64,000 nt of DNA from Maribacter flavus (GCF_008386635.1 NZ_VUOE01000001.1:434001-498000), one strand, 5' to 3'; counted from the stretch's first letter, positions 1 to 11,078 are shown. The notes: a model not told the origin generated them from the letters alone. Program-made: numbers and translations.

Positions 1-503
1 ATTTAAAGAAAATGTTGACCGGACAACGCATATTGCTGGGCGGGGATTTTAATGACCAGACCCAATATATGGCCCCAACGTTGGTGGACGAACCCAAACT
101 GGATAGTAAAATAATGCAAGATGAAATATTTGGCCCCTTGCTTCCCATAATTTCCTATGAAACGGAAGAGGACATACATAGTTATATTTCAAACTATGAA
201 AAGCCTCTTGCCCTATATGTTTTTAGTAAAAGGAAAAAATTTAGGGAGAAAATAATCAATGCCTACAGTTTTGGCGGAGGGGTCATGAACGATACCTTGC
301 TCCATATTACAAATAGCACACTACCGTTTGGAGGCGTAGGTGCTTCCGGTATTGGCCGCTATCATGGAAAATATTCCTTCGATACCTTTTCACACCAAAA
401 GGCCATCATAAAAAAAAGTTTTTGGCCGGAAATTCCACTTCGATATCCACCATATAAATTACCGGAAAAACTGGCGAAGAAACTCAAGTTCCTTTTTAAA
501 TGA
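1..503 (+). CDS. aldehyde dehydrogenase, class 3-like, C-terminal part (5' end outside window)
   Basis: This is the last ~166 codons of an NAD(P)-dependent aldehyde dehydrogenase, which oxidises aldehydes to carboxylic acids. The frame stays open to the window edge, so the Met codon at position 12 is internal. Visible family signatures are APTLVDEP, DEIFGPLLPII, the cofactor-domain stretch ALYVFSK and TLPFGGVGASGIGRYHGKYS, which resembles the class 3 (fatty aldehyde) branch. The catalytic Cys and Glu lie upstream and cannot be checked. The basic-hydrophobic tail (RYPPYKLPEKLAKKLKFLFK) recalls the membrane-proximal tails of fatty aldehyde dehydrogenases, but membrane association is inference. 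It converges on the minus-strand ctlX gene. Confidence 0.93.
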   Translation, partial: LKKMLTGQRILLGGDFNDQTQYMAPTLVDEPKLDSKIMQDEIFGPLLPIISYETEEDIHSYISNYEKPLALYVFSKRKKFREKIINAYSFGGGVMNDTLLHITNSTLPFGGVGASGIGRYHGKYSFDTFSHQKAIIKKSFWPEIPLRYPPYKLPEKLAKKLKFLFK

Positions 504-622
504 CCTGTTACTAAGTAAACTACCTAGGGGGCAAGCTCACGAGGCATTCTTTGAAAGCAAACTTTTAATTTCCAAGCAAGCCTTGGAGTATTAACCCCCC
601 TTGGCGGTGCCAATAAATTCTA

Positions 623-1555
623 TTACTTTTTAGGTAAAAATACTTCGGCCATCATACAGCGGGCGCTTCCACCCCCACAGGCTTCAATCGTATCCAGGGG
701 ACTGTGGATTATTTTGCATCGTTTTTCTATTGCCTCGATTTGGGATTCGTCCAAACTAGCAAACGCAGCGGAACTCATGACCAAAAATCGCTGGCCGTCC
801 TTTCCAAGAACTTCCAACATGTTCCCGGCAAAATGATGCATCTGCCGTTCGCTTATGGCGATGATTTCCTTGCCATCGTTTCTTAGGTGGTCCATCACAT
901 TTTTGCGTTCCTTTTTATCGTCGATACTGTCCAAACAAATAATGGCAAAGTCCTCGCCAAGGGCCATCATGACATTCGTATGGTAAATTGGCAATCGTTT
1001 TCCATCTACGGATTGATTGGCCGTAAAAATGACGGGCATACAATCGAAATCCTCGCAAAATTCGATGAACAAATCTTCATCTGCCCTTTCCGATAGGGCA
1101 CAATAGGCCTTTTGGTTTACACGGTCCAAAATAATGCTCCCGGTACCTTCCAAAAACACCCCTTCCGCTTCTGCGGCGGTATAATCCATGACGTTATCGA
1201 TAAGAAAACCGTGTTGCTCCATAATTTCCAGAATATCCTCGCGCCGTTCGTTTCTTCTGTTTTCGGCGAACATGGGGTATACCCCAACCGTACCATTTTC
1301 ATGAAAAGAAATCCAGTTGTTGGGAAAAATACTATCGGGCGTATCTGGATCAATAGTATCATCTACTACAATGACATTCACACCGGCAGACCTCAAAGTA
1401 CTCACAAAGGCATCAAATTCATCCTGTGCCTTTTGGTTGATCTGGTTGTTCTTCTCATCCAAATCTTCCATAAAATAATTGTTCACGGCCGTTTGTTCGT
1501 TCATACGAAAGTTCACTGGCCGAATCATCAAAATGGTATTGGTAATCTGCATCAT
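623..1555 (-). CDS. ctlX: citrulline utilization hydrolase CtlX-like (arginine deiminase-related)
   Basis: A 310-residue member of the guanidine-modifying (pentein) superfamily, of the type named CtlX and linked to citrulline use. Family-like motifs are FPNNW (77-81), EGTGS (136-140), YHTNVMMALG (191-200, with the expected catalytic His) and GGGSARCMMAE (294-303, nucleophile Cys300 near the end). Translation may start at either of two adjacent Met codons. The gene lies three bases downstream of the stop of a second pentein enzyme, so the two are probably cotranscribed and act in the same arginine/citrulline or methylated-arginine route. The exact substrate cannot be read from sequence. Confidence 0.85.
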   Translation of the reverse strand: MMQITNTILMIRPVNFRMNEQTAVNNYFMEDLDEKNNQINQKAQDEFDAFVSTLRSAGVNVIVVDDTIDPDTPDSIFPNNWISFHENGTVGVYPMFAENRRNERREDILEIMEQHGFLIDNVMDYTAAEAEGVFLEGTGSIILDRVNQKAYCALSERADEDLFIEFCEDFDCMPVIFTANQSVDGKRLPIYHTNVMMALGEDFAIICLDSIDDKKERKNVMDHLRNDGKEIIAISERQMHHFAGNMLEVLGKDGQRFLVMSSAAFASLDESQIEAIEKRCKIIHSPLDTIEACGGGSARCMMAEVFLPKK

Positions 1556-1558
1556 AAA

Positions 1559-2470
1559 TTATTCCCGTATTAATGGTAACGTACTACATCTTAAAAGTCC
1601 TTCTTGTTTGGAAATCTCCGCGTATGGAATCTCCTCAACGGTAAAACCCTGTACCCTAAGCCAACTGTTTAATCGGGTAAAGCTCTTTTCCGATACCACC
1701 ACCTCTGGGGTTATCGAGAATACATTACTGAACATATGGTACATTTCGTCTGCCGTTATTTCAAAAACGTTTTCCTTGCCAAAGAAATCGACCAACCATT
1801 GGTACTCCTTCTCCACCAAAAATCCATTCTTATGAATGATGGCCTTCCCTTTTCCCAAAGGCTGAAAACAGCAGTCCAAATGTAGGGCGTTTTCCTTGGC
1901 ATTTTTGGATTTTCTCAACTCAAAGGACAGAACCTTTTTCTTGGGAAATTGCTCGCGCAAATATTCGACCGCATGCACATTGGTCCTGGCGGTAATGTGG
2001 TCTGCATAATCGGCACCCGTATAGGTTCCCACAAAAATATAATCGTTCCAAGGCATAACGTCACCTCCCTCCACATGCACTTTTTCCGGTGGATGTAAAA
2101 TATGGTCTTCCTCAATTTTATCGAGTACATGAAGTATGGCATCCACTTCTTTTTCCCTATCGGGCAAAATATTTGAAATGATAAGCTTGTCCTCGATTAC
2201 GAACGCGATATCCCTTGAAAATATCTGGTTACAATCCTCCAAGACCTCAGGTCTAAAGACGGCCACATCGTATTTCTTTAATACCTTGGAAAAAGCCTCC
2301 ATCTCCCTAATCATATCCTCTTCCTTTGGGTAGGTACCCGCCAGGATATGTTCCAAGGATTTTGGGTCATAGGCCTCTTCCGGTTTGGGAATTGGTCCGG
2401 GACTTTTTGCCGTACCCAAAACCACGGCCCTTAACCTTGATATTTCATCATTTACACTTAGCCTAAGCAT
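1559..2470 (-). CDS. arginine deiminase / dimethylargininase-family hydrolase
   Basis: A 303-residue pentein-fold enzyme of the amidinotransferase/DDAH/arginine deiminase family, which attack the guanidinium carbon through a Cys nucleophile. Visible residues are EGGD (134-137), HLD (197-199, catalytic His and acidic partner) and Cys295 in LLRCSTLPL near the C-terminus, giving the usual Cys-His-acid set. It probably releases citrulline from arginine or a methylated arginine, feeding CtlX encoded just downstream. An amidinotransferase activity is the alternative. Cytosolic; no signal peptide. The gene is separated from gltA by a terminator, so it heads its own two-gene unit. Confidence 0.8.
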   Translation of the reverse strand: MLRLSVNDEISRLRAVVLGTAKSPGPIPKPEEAYDPKSLEHILAGTYPKEEDMIREMEAFSKVLKKYDVAVFRPEVLEDCNQIFSRDIAFVIEDKLIISNILPDREKEVDAILHVLDKIEEDHILHPPEKVHVEGGDVMPWNDYIFVGTYTGADYADHITARTNVHAVEYLREQFPKKKVLSFELRKSKNAKENALHLDCCFQPLGKGKAIIHKNGFLVEKEYQWLVDFFGKENVFEITADEMYHMFSNVFSITPEVVVSEKSFTRLNSWLRVQGFTVEEIPYAEISKQEGLLRCSTLPLIRE

Positions 2471-2500
2471 ACTATCAATTTTGAGCGCTAAGGTACTATT

Positions 2501-2533
2501 AAAAACGCCCTCTTAAAACTTTAAAAGGGCGTT
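2501..2533 (-). terminator. rho-independent terminator after gltA
   Basis: Read on the minus strand, AACGCCCT (2533-2526) pairs with AGGGCGTT (2511-2504), and the hairpin runs directly into a T stretch (2505-2501). It starts 26 bases beyond the gltA stop and isolates gltA from the pentein gene pair downstream. Confidence 0.8.
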
Positions 2534-2558
2534 CTAAATTTTAAAATCGATTATTTGA

Positions 2559-3845
2559 TCAACGAGATTTTAAATCTACAAATGGTCGTAGATTTTCACC
2601 GATATACACCTGACGTGGCCTTCCTATGGGCTCTCCCCGTAATCTCATTTCCCTCCATTGGGCAATCCATCCGGGAAGCCTTCCCAAAGCGAACATTACG
2701 GTAAACATCTCAGTAGGTATACCCAAAGCGCGGTAAATAATACCCGAATAGAAATCCACGTTGGGATACAGTTTTCTATCTACAAAGTAGGAATCTTCCA
2801 AGGCTTCTTTTTCCAATCCTTTGGCGATATCCAAAATGGGATCTTGAATTCCCAAATCTCCCAGTACTTCGTCCGCAGCCTTTTTGATAATCTTGGCGCG
2901 AGGATCAAAGTTTTTATAAACCCTGTGACCGAAGCCCATCAGCCTAAAAGGATCATCCTTATCCTTGGCTTTCGCCATATATTTTTTTGTGTCACCGCCA
3001 TCAGCCTCAATAGCCTCCAACATCTCCAGTACTGCCTGATTGGCTCCGCCATGCAAGGGCCCCCAAAGTGCGGAAATTCCGGCCGACAATGACGCGAACA
3101 ATCCGGCATGGGATGAACCTACAATACGTACGGTTGAAGTAGAACAGTTTTGTTCGTGGTCTGCATGGAGAATCAATAATTTATCCAAGGCATCGATAAC
3201 GACCTTGTTCTTTTTGTATTCCTGATTTGGTCTTTTGAACATCATTTTATGAATGTTCTCCACATAACCCAAGGTATCGTCACCATAATCCAAGGGCAAG
3301 CCCTTTTTCTTACGTAACGTCCATGCGACCAAAACAGGGAACTTGGCCAAAATTCTAACAATAGAGCGATACATATCCTTTTCCGAACTTACATCTACGG
3401 TAGACGGATTAAAAGCGATAAGGGCACTTGTTAGAGAAGAAAGTACGCCCATAGGATGGGCCGACTTTGGAAAACCGTCCAAAATTTTCTTCATCTCTTC
3501 GTCAACATGGGATTCATCGGTGATATCCTTATGGAACTTGGCCAATTCATCCTCATTTGGCAATTCACCAAATATTAGTAAGTACGCCACTTCCAAAAAA
3601 TCGGCTTTCTCGGCTAGCTCCTCTATAGAATATCCCCGATATCTTAAAATACCCTTTTCACCATCCAAAAAAGTAATGGCACTTTCACATGAACCCGTGT
3701 TCTTATATCCTGGATCTATTGTAATTATACCTCCTGTTGAGGACCTTAAAGATTTTATATCAATGGCAAGTTCATTTTCCGTTCCTTTAACTACCGGAAA
3801 TTCATATTTTTTACCATTATATTCTAAAGTAGCTTTATCTGACAT
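2559..3845 (-). CDS. gltA: citrate synthase
   Basis: Condenses oxaloacetate and acetyl-CoA to citrate, the entry step of the TCA cycle. The 428-residue length and the N-terminal beta region (residues 1-~60) match the type II, hexameric bacterial form. Catalytic residues are all present: His265 in LWGPLHGGAN, His307 in GFGHRVYKNFDPR and Asp364 in YPNVDFYSG. HADHEQNCSTST (227-238) is the usual family stretch. It appears to be monocistronic, with its own promoter upstream and a terminator downstream. Confidence 0.98.
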   Translation of the reverse strand: MSDKATLEYNGKKYEFPVVKGTENELAIDIKSLRSSTGGIITIDPGYKNTGSCESAITFLDGEKGILRYRGYSIEELAEKADFLEVAYLLIFGELPNEDELAKFHKDITDESHVDEEMKKILDGFPKSAHPMGVLSSLTSALIAFNPSTVDVSSEKDMYRSIVRILAKFPVLVAWTLRKKKGLPLDYGDDTLGYVENIHKMMFKRPNQEYKKNKVVIDALDKLLILHADHEQNCSTSTVRIVGSSHAGLFASLSAGISALWGPLHGGANQAVLEMLEAIEADGGDTKKYMAKAKDKDDPFRLMGFGHRVYKNFDPRAKIIKKAADEVLGDLGIQDPILDIAKGLEKEALEDSYFVDRKLYPNVDFYSGIIYRALGIPTEMFTVMFALGRLPGWIAQWREMRLRGEPIGRPRQVYIGENLRPFVDLKSR

Positions 3846-3876
3846 CTCTGAATTTTACGTGTTAATCGATTAGCTG

Positions 3877-3907
3877 TAAATTTAATAAAACAGGGGTATT
3901 TTAACAA
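3877..3907 (-). promoter_or_regulatory. candidate gltA promoter (TTG-N20-TAAATTTA)
   Basis: On the minus strand TTG (3907-3905) is followed after 20 bases by TAAATTTA (3884-3877), seven of eight positions matching the Bacteroidota -7 consensus TAnnTTTG. The box ends 31 bases before the gltA start codon. The assignment rests on the consensus alone. Confidence 0.5.
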
Positions 3908-3961
3908 TTCCGCCCACTTCTTTGGGCTAAAATTAACAATAAGTTAGTCGTACGGAAAAAC

Positions 3962-5497
3962 CTATAACAAATAGAGGTCTTTGTAATAAGCATCCACGGA
4001 ATCTTCCCAGGTGAATCGCATTTTTTTTGCGTTCGCTTTAATTCTTTTCCAAGTGGGTTTATCGTTTTCCCAAACGTTCAGGGCCTCGTCAAAAACCTTC
4101 ACCATGTTCCTTATCTGCTGGTCATAGGTCTTTCCTTCAAAGGCAAACCCCGTTTTCATGTGGGTTACAGTATCCTTAAGACCCCCTGTATGGTGTACCA
4201 GGCAAGGGTTCCCGTTTCTCATGGCCAACATCTGACTTATACCGCATGGCTCGAACAAACTAGGCATAAAATAAAGATCTGTTTCCAAATACATGGAATC
4301 TATAAGGTCTTCAGATTGGCCATTGGTGAAAATAAAATTTTTATGCTTGTAGCTCATCTTCCTGAACAGATCTTCATAATCCGGATTTCCGGTTCCCAAA
4401 AGCATGAAAATACCCTCTGCTTTGTCCAATCTTTTTAAAATTTCCTCAAAAGCTTCGGGCGAACGTTTTAGGAAATAAAATTTCTGTTCCGTCAGCCGGG
4501 CAACACTTGATACAATGAACTTGGGCCGGTTCCCAACATATTGCATAATCTTTTCCCCTGTATGGGCGAGAAAATCGGCCTTGTACTTTTTGGATTCGTC
4601 CTGCAACCATCTAAACAGTGCCTTAACGGTATTCCGATACAGATTGCCTTTTTCGGCCGTTCTAATGTTATTATAATTGGAAGCATTTAATATCCCAAAG
4701 AGCCTTCCTTCATTATTCGCTTTTTGAAGATCCTTTTCCAGGCCCTCACCCCCAATAAATTCGGGCGGCCTGCTCGGCAACATGACGTCTTCCTTGTAGG
4801 ATGGGGAAACCGTGTGTACGGCATCCGCCAATCGAATTCCCACGGCCATAAGATTGATACAATCCTGGTATCTAGGATCCATTAAACCCTTATGGTCCAA
4901 TTGAACCTCGGGAAACCAATTATTTACAGAGGCATAGTTGTTGTAAAAGGGTCGGATGCCCTGTATTGCCAAATTATGGATACTATAGACATATCGCATT
5001 TTTTTTAAATCGCGATAAGCGGGATGATAGGTCTTCAAAAAAAGAACCGCGCTGGAATGCCAGTCGTGCATATGGACTACGTCCAATTTTCCAAAGGCAC
5101 CCACCTTAATAGCTTCTGCCACAGCGGTGCAGAATATCATGAACTTGACGAAATCGTTAAAAAATGGTTCCGTTGGATCATCATGGTAAATGTGGGCAAT
5201 ACCACCCTCTTTGATTTCAGGGTGATGAATGGCATAATGTGTAATATTCTTTATGATTTTTTTGGGAACAACTTCGTACAACTCCGCCTTATAGACCGTT
5301 CCCCTTAAATTGAACTCCAAATCCGTCTTGAAAATCCCGTTTTGATGCAACCTCCCGTAAGATGGCACTACTACATGTGCAAAATCCCCACGATTGGCGA
5401 TTTCCCTGGGAACGTCCCTCACCACATCGCCCATTCCTCCGGCCTTGCAATTTGGAATCGCATCGTTTTCCGCTGAAACAAACAAAAAATTATTCAT
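3962..5497 (-). CDS. glgA: glycogen/starch synthase (GT5 family)
   Basis: A 511-residue GT5 glucosyltransferase, expected to add glucose from ADP-glucose to alpha-1,4-glucan. The N-terminal sugar-nucleotide motif is KAGGMGDVV (18-26), a variant of the usual KxGGL. HDWHS (144-148), GILNASNYN (268-276, usually GI(V/L)NGID), SVARLTEQK (331-339), FEPCG (415-419) and HHTGGLKDTV (435-444) follow in the correct order. No glgB, glgC or glgP lies nearby, so other glycogen genes must be elsewhere. The substitutions in the KxGGL and NGID stretches mark a divergent branch, so sugar-donor specificity is less certain than the fold. Confidence 0.87.
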   Translation of the reverse strand: MNNFLFVSAENDAIPNCKAGGMGDVVRDVPREIANRGDFAHVVVPSYGRLHQNGIFKTDLEFNLRGTVYKAELYEVVPKKIIKNITHYAIHHPEIKEGGIAHIYHDDPTEPFFNDFVKFMIFCTAVAEAIKVGAFGKLDVVHMHDWHSSAVLFLKTYHPAYRDLKKMRYVYSIHNLAIQGIRPFYNNYASVNNWFPEVQLDHKGLMDPRYQDCINLMAVGIRLADAVHTVSPSYKEDVMLPSRPPEFIGGEGLEKDLQKANNEGRLFGILNASNYNNIRTAEKGNLYRNTVKALFRWLQDESKKYKADFLAHTGEKIMQYVGNRPKFIVSSVARLTEQKFYFLKRSPEAFEEILKRLDKAEGIFMLLGTGNPDYEDLFRKMSYKHKNFIFTNGQSEDLIDSMYLETDLYFMPSLFEPCGISQMLAMRNGNPCLVHHTGGLKDTVTHMKTGFAFEGKTYDQQIRNMVKVFDEALNVWENDKPTWKRIKANAKKMRFTWEDSVDAYYKDLYLL

Positions 5498-5560
5498 ACA
5501 CTTTTAAATAGGGGAATTTATAACCTAGAAAAGGTAATTAAAGTTTTAGACTGTTCCAAA

Positions 5561-5591
5561 AAAAAAGGCTTTCTAAAAGAAAGCCTTTTTG
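5561..5591 (-). terminator. terminator after eno
   Basis: A hairpin of AGGCTTTCT (5566-5574) and AGAAAGCCT (5578-5586) with a three-base loop is flanked by A and T runs on both sides. It can work in either direction; on the minus strand it follows the eno stop by about a dozen bases. Confidence 0.85.
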
Positions 5592-5602
5592 CAAAACTAT
5601 TA

Positions 5603-6898
<1,296 letters not shown>

Positions 6899-6934
6899 TT
6901 ATTTTCTTTAGTAACTGAATTAAAATGTGATTTG

Positions 6935-6942
6935 TAAAGATA
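6935..6942 (-). promoter_or_regulatory. candidate -7 box upstream of eno (TATCTTTA)
   Basis: Minus-strand TATCTTTA matches TAnnTTTG except for the last base and lies 39 bases before the eno start codon. No TTG is seen at a good -33 distance, so this is only a candidate. The same octamer precedes mpl, rlmB and the secreted-protein gene at 32.0 kb. Confidence 0.35.
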
Positions 6943-7002
6943 CGAACGTTAAACCCACGTTGTTAAAACGATTGTTCCATTTCAAAGGAATATAACGATT
7001 TT

Positions 7003-8130
7003 TTAAACTTCTGTGGATTGCATTGACGTTTTCTCGATCAACTTGAAAAAATCATCAAAAAGATAGTCCGCATCATGGGGTCCAGGACTTGCTTCCGGGT
7101 GGTATTGCACCGAAAAGACGTCCTTGTTTTTCATTCGGATTCCCGCCACGGTTTGGTCATTTAAATGCACATGGGTAATTTCCAAATCCTGATTGGCCTC
7201 CGTTTCTTCTCGATTGATTGCAAATCCATGGTTTTGCGAGGTAATTTCCCCCTTCCCGGTAAGTAAATTCAAGATGGGATGGTTGATACCCCTATGACCA
7301 TTATGCATCTTATAAGTAGAAACGCCATTGGCCAATGCGATGACCTGGTGGCCCAAACAGATTCCAAACAGAGGTTTGTCGGTTTTTATAATCTCCTTGG
7401 CAACTTGAATCGCTTCACTTAAAGGTTCCGGATCACCAGGACCGTTTGAAATGAAATAGGCATCCGGATTCCAGTCAGACATTTCTGCGAAGGTTGCGTT
7501 GTAAGGGAATACTTTAATATACGCACCACGCTTTTCCAGGTTACGAAGTATATTTTTCTTTATTCCGATATCCAGGGCCGCTATTTTTACGGGCGCTGAT
7601 GCATCCCCATAAAAATAGGGTTCTTTGGTAGATACCTTTGAGGCGAGTTCCAATCCTTCCATACTGGGAACTTTCTCAAGTTGTTTTTTCAACTCTGGAA
7701 TATTGTCAACCTCCGTGGAAATGACCGCATTCATAGCCCCATTGTCCCTAATGTAACTGACCAAAGCCCTTGTATCCACATCTGAAATGGCAAAAAGATC
7801 GTTCTTGTCCAAAAATTCCTTTAAGCTGGCATCCGCCAAGGGACGGGAATATTCGTAACTAAAATTTCGGCATATGAGCCCGGCTATCTTAATGGTCTCG
7901 GATTCCACTTCGTCAACGTTCGTACCGTAATTCCCTATGTGGGCATTGGTAGTTACCATCAATTGACCAAAATAGGAAGGGTCCGTAAATATTTCCTGAT
8001 AGCCCGTCATACCGGTATTAAAACAGACCTCCCCGAAGGCGGTCCCATCTTTGTCCCCTACCGACTTACCATAAAAAATGGTTCCATCGGCCAATAATAT
8101 TAAAGCTTTCTTTTTGGCTTGATACTTCAT
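7003..8130 (-). CDS. carA: carbamoyl-phosphate synthase, small (glutaminase) subunit
   Basis: Hydrolyses glutamine and channels ammonia to the large subunit CarB, which makes carbamoyl phosphate for pyrimidine and arginine synthesis. Residues 1-~150 form the CarA-specific N-terminal domain. The class I glutamine amidotransferase domain carries the nucleophile Cys258 in GICLGHQ and His344/Glu346 in QYHPEASPGP. Length 375 is typical. carB is not in the window. The rplQ terminator precedes the gene, so it is probably not part of the ribosomal transcript. Confidence 0.98.
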   Translation of the reverse strand: MKYQAKKKALILLADGTIFYGKSVGDKDGTAFGEVCFNTGMTGYQEIFTDPSYFGQLMVTTNAHIGNYGTNVDEVESETIKIAGLICRNFSYEYSRPLADASLKEFLDKNDLFAISDVDTRALVSYIRDNGAMNAVISTEVDNIPELKKQLEKVPSMEGLELASKVSTKEPYFYGDASAPVKIAALDIGIKKNILRNLEKRGAYIKVFPYNATFAEMSDWNPDAYFISNGPGDPEPLSEAIQVAKEIIKTDKPLFGICLGHQVIALANGVSTYKMHNGHRGINHPILNLLTGKGEITSQNHGFAINREETEANQDLEITHVHLNDQTVAGIRMKNKDVFSVQYHPEASPGPHDADYLFDDFFKLIEKTSMQSTEV

Positions 8131-8168
8131 GATGTTCCTTTTCTATTTATCCGTTCACAAAAAAACAT

Positions 8169-8201
8169 AAAAAAAGGATAGGCTGTAAGACCTATCCTTT
8201 T
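8169..8201 (-). terminator. terminator closing the ribosomal protein cluster
   Basis: AAAAGGATAGG (8172-8182) pairs perfectly with CCTATCCTTTT (8191-8201) around an eight-base loop. On the minus strand the hairpin continues into a T run. It lies 26 bases beyond the rplQ stop and before carA. Confidence 0.9.
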
Positions 8202-8226
8202 ATAATTATCAATATTTATTGACATG

Positions 8227-8814
8227 TTACTCTTTTGAGTCATCCTCTTTTTTTACCTCGTTTTCAGGCTGTGATTCAGCTTCTGGGGCAGTCTCGACTT
8301 CCGGAGCCGCTTCCTCTGCAACTACTTCCTTCACTTCTGTCTCCTCTGCTTTTGGAGCATCGGCACCTGAACTCTTTCCACCTCTTCTACTTCTTCTAGT
8401 AGATTTTTTCTTAGGCTTACCGGCATTGTATAGTTCGTTGAAATCAACCAACTCTATCATGGCCATATCCGCGTTATCACCCAATCTATTTCCCAATTTG
8501 ATGATTCTAGTATAACCACCAGGTCTATCGGCGACCTTTTCAGCAACAACGCTGAACAATTCAGTTACGGCATATTTATCACGAAGGTTTTTAAAAGCGA
8601 TACGTCTGTTGTGCGTACCTTTTTCTGCGGATTGATTATTCTCAGCTTTGGATTTTGTAATCAATGGCTCAATAAATTGCTTTAAAGCTTTAGCCTTTGC
8701 AACCGTTGTATTGATTCTTTTATGCTCAATTAAAGAACATGCCATGTTGGCCAACATAGCCTTTCTATGCGCCGATTTTCTTCCTAAATGGTTAACTTTT
8801 TTACCGTGTCTCAT
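8227..8814 (-). CDS. rplQ: 50S ribosomal protein L17 with acidic Ala/Glu-rich tail
   Basis: Residues 1-~120 are canonical L17 ([20 protein letters not shown], then [20 protein letters not shown]), which sits near the peptide exit tunnel. A short basic patch ([13 protein letters not shown], about 134-146) is followed by ~50 residues rich in Ala, Glu, Val and Pro. E. coli L17 ends near residue 127. The tail is low-complexity and probably disordered; such extensions occur in Bacteroidota. Last gene of the alpha operon. Confidence 0.97.
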   Translation of the reverse strand: MRHGKKVNHLGRKSAHRKAMLANMACSLIEHKRINTTVAKAKALKQFIEPLITKSKAENNQSAEKGTHNRRIAFKNLRDKYAVTELFSVVAEKVADRPGGYTRIIKLGNRLGDNADMAMIELVDFNELYNAGKPKKKSTRRSRRGGKSSGADAPKAEETEVKEVVAEEAAPEVETAPEAESQPENEVKKEDDSKE

Positions 8815-8874
8815 TATTATAGTATTATCATCTTGCTACCAAACTCGGTCGAACGAGGAGCAAAATATGATTAA

Positions 8875-9867
8875 TTAATCCTTATCTAATTTGTATTTTG
8901 AAAGATCCATTCCAAAGCTCAGTCCTTTGTTGATTACCAACTCCTCAAGCTCTGTAAGGGATTTTTTTCCGAAGTTTCTAAACTTCATCAAATCGTTTTT
9001 GTTGAAAGAAACCAAATCTCCCAAGGTATCCACCTCCGCTGCCTTTAGACAGTTCAAGGCACGTACAGAAAGGTCCATATCAACCAATTTGGTCTTCAAC
9101 AACTGTCTCATGTGCAGGGATTCCTCATCATAGGTTTCCGTTTGCGCGATTTCATCGGCTTCAAGCGTAATACGCTCATCAGAGAACAACATGAAATGAT
9201 GGATCAATACCTTGGCAGCCTCCGTTAGGGCATCCTTAGGATGTATGGAACCATCGGATACAATCTCAAAAACCAATTTTTCATAGTCGGTCTTTTGCTC
9301 AACACGATAGTTCTCTATGCTATACTTTACGTTCTTGATCGGCGTAAAGATAGAGTCGACAGCTATTGTTCCAATTGGAGCACCGGACTTCTTGTTTTCT
9401 TCAGCAGGAACATATCCCCTACCCTTATCTATGGTAATTTCCATATTGATACTGATCTTGGGGTCCATGTTACAAATGACCAAGTCTGGATTAAGCACTT
9501 GGTAACCAGAGATGAACTTTTGGAAATCCCCGGCAGTCAATTGCTCCTTACCACTAACTGAAATGGAAACGACTTCAGCCTCAGAATCTTCGATCTGCTT
9601 CTTGAAACGAACTTGTTTTAAGTTTAGGATAATTTCGGTCACATCTTCTACAACACCCGAAATCACTGAGAACTCATGTTCTACTTTATCAATCCTTACG
9701 GATGTAATGGCATGGCCTTCCAAGGAAGAAAGCAACACCCTTCTAAGTGCATTCCCAACAGTTAATCCATAACCAGGCTCCAAAGGACGAAATTCGAACT
9801 TTCCTTCGAAGTCTGAGGAATCGATCATTATTACTTTATCGGGTTTCTGAAAATTAAATAATGCCAT
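8875..9867 (-). CDS. rpoA: DNA-directed RNA polymerase subunit alpha
   Basis: The 330-residue alpha subunit that nucleates RNA polymerase assembly. The N-terminal dimerisation domain has [20 protein letters not shown] (33-52), and the C-terminal helix-hairpin-helix domain has [20 protein letters not shown] and [16 protein letters not shown], which contact UP-element DNA and activators. It lies between rpsD and rplQ, the standard order. Confidence 0.99.
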   Translation of the reverse strand: MALFNFQKPDKVIMIDSSDFEGKFEFRPLEPGYGLTVGNALRRVLLSSLEGHAITSVRIDKVEHEFSVISGVVEDVTEIILNLKQVRFKKQIEDSEAEVVSISVSGKEQLTAGDFQKFISGYQVLNPDLVICNMDPKISINMEITIDKGRGYVPAEENKKSGAPIGTIAVDSIFTPIKNVKYSIENYRVEQKTDYEKLVFEIVSDGSIHPKDALTEAAKVLIHHFMLFSDERITLEADEIAQTETYDEESLHMRQLLKTKLVDMDLSVRALNCLKAAEVDTLGDLVSFNKNDLMKFRNFGKKSLTELEELVINKGLSFGMDLSKYKLDKD

Positions 9868-9886
9868 AATTGGATCAGTGTTGTTT

Positions 9887-10492
9887 TTATTTTGAGTAAA
9901 GCTCGACGATTAATTGTTCTTTGATGTTTTCAGGAATCTGAAGTCTCTCCGGAACGGAAACGAATGTCCCCTCCTTTTTTTCGCTATTCCAAGTAATCCA
10001 TTCGTAAACACTACTGTTTGCCGAAAGTGAATCCTGAATACTTTGTAAAGACTTGGATTTTTCCCTAACACCTACAACGTCTCCTGCCTTTAATGTATAG
10101 GAAGGAATATTTACGATATCGCCGTTCACTGTAATATGTCTATGGGAAACCAATTGTCTGGCACCGCTTCTTGAAGGGGAAATTCCCATTCTGAACACCA
10201 CGTTATCCAAGCGGCTCTCACATAATTGCAAAAGAATCTCACCCGTAACACCTTCTTTTCTTTTGGCAGTGGCGAAAAGGTTTCTAAACTGCTTTTCAAG
10301 AATACCGTAGGTATATTTAGCTTTTTGTTTTTCCATCAACTGTACGGAATACTCAGACTGCTTTCCTCTACGCCTGTTGCTTCCATGTTGTCCTGGAGGG
10401 TAATTTTTTTTCTCAAAGGATTTATCGTCCCCGAATATCGCCTCACCAAATTTTCGGGCGATTTTTGATTTAGGTCCTGTGTATCTTGCCAT
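9887..10492 (-). CDS. rpsD: 30S ribosomal protein S4
   Basis: A 16S rRNA 5'-domain binder that starts 30S assembly. The 201 residues include the N-terminal [20 protein letters not shown] and the S4 RNA-binding domain ([20 protein letters not shown], about 88-107). The N-terminal CxxC zinc ligands of some S4 proteins are absent. It is followed by rpoA 19 bases on. Confidence 0.98.
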   Translation of the reverse strand: MARYTGPKSKIARKFGEAIFGDDKSFEKKNYPPGQHGSNRRRGKQSEYSVQLMEKQKAKYTYGILEKQFRNLFATAKRKEGVTGEILLQLCESRLDNVVFRMGISPSRSGARQLVSHRHITVNGDIVNIPSYTLKAGDVVGVREKSKSLQSIQDSLSANSSVYEWITWNSEKKEGTFVSVPERLQIPENIKEQLIVELYSK

Positions 10493-10579
10493 TTTCTAAA
10501 ATTATGAAGGTGGGATTATGAATTAAGGCTTATCCTTCGATAATCGTAATTACACCTTCGGTGAAATATTAATACTTAA

Positions 10580-10972
10580 TTAAACTCGTCTTCTTTTTGG
10601 AGGTCTGCACCCATTGTGAGGCATTGGTGTAACATCTATGATTTCAGTTACCTCAATTCCAGAATTGTGTATGGAGCGGATAGCGGATTCACGACCATTT
10701 CCAGGTCCCTTCACATAAACCTTCACTTTTCTCAAACCCGCTTCATGGGCAACTTTTGAACAATCCTCCGCCGCTACTTGCGCAGCATAAGGTGTGTTCT
10801 TCTTAGATCCCCTGAATCCTAATTTCCCTGCCGAAGACCAAGAAATAACATCACCTTTTTTATTAGTCAAAGAAATGATAATGTTATTGAACGAGGCATT
10901 TATATGTGCCTCTCCAACAGAATCAACAATAACCTTACGCTTCTTAACTACTTTTGTATTTGCCTTTGCCAT
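10580..10972 (-). CDS. rpsK: 30S ribosomal protein S11
   Basis: A platform protein near the mRNA exit and the Shine-Dalgarno helix. 130 residues; [20 protein letters not shown] and the C-terminal [16 protein letters not shown] are diagnostic. 106 bases separate it from rpsM, a longer gap than most in this cluster. Confidence 0.98.
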   Translation of the reverse strand: MAKANTKVVKKRKVIVDSVGEAHINASFNNIIISLTNKKGDVISWSSAGKLGFRGSKKNTPYAAQVAAEDCSKVAHEAGLRKVKVYVKGPGNGRESAIRSIHNSGIEVTEIIDVTPMPHNGCRPPKRRRV

Positions 10973-11078
10973 ATAAATTTTTAGTTTCTAGTGTTAGTTT
11001 TAAGTTATTGGAATCCTAGACTTTTACATTTCAAACAGATTCTTCTAACGTCTAAATACTAATGACTTCTATTGTTTA

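Noticed and set aside
1112-1573. Long plus-strand frame opposite ctlX
   Set aside because: Antisense shadow of a well-supported gene, with no recognisable protein features.
3912-3927. Hairpin GCCCA-cttctt-TGGGC between glgA and gltA
   Set aside because: Five-base stem without a T run on either strand; too weak to call a terminator.
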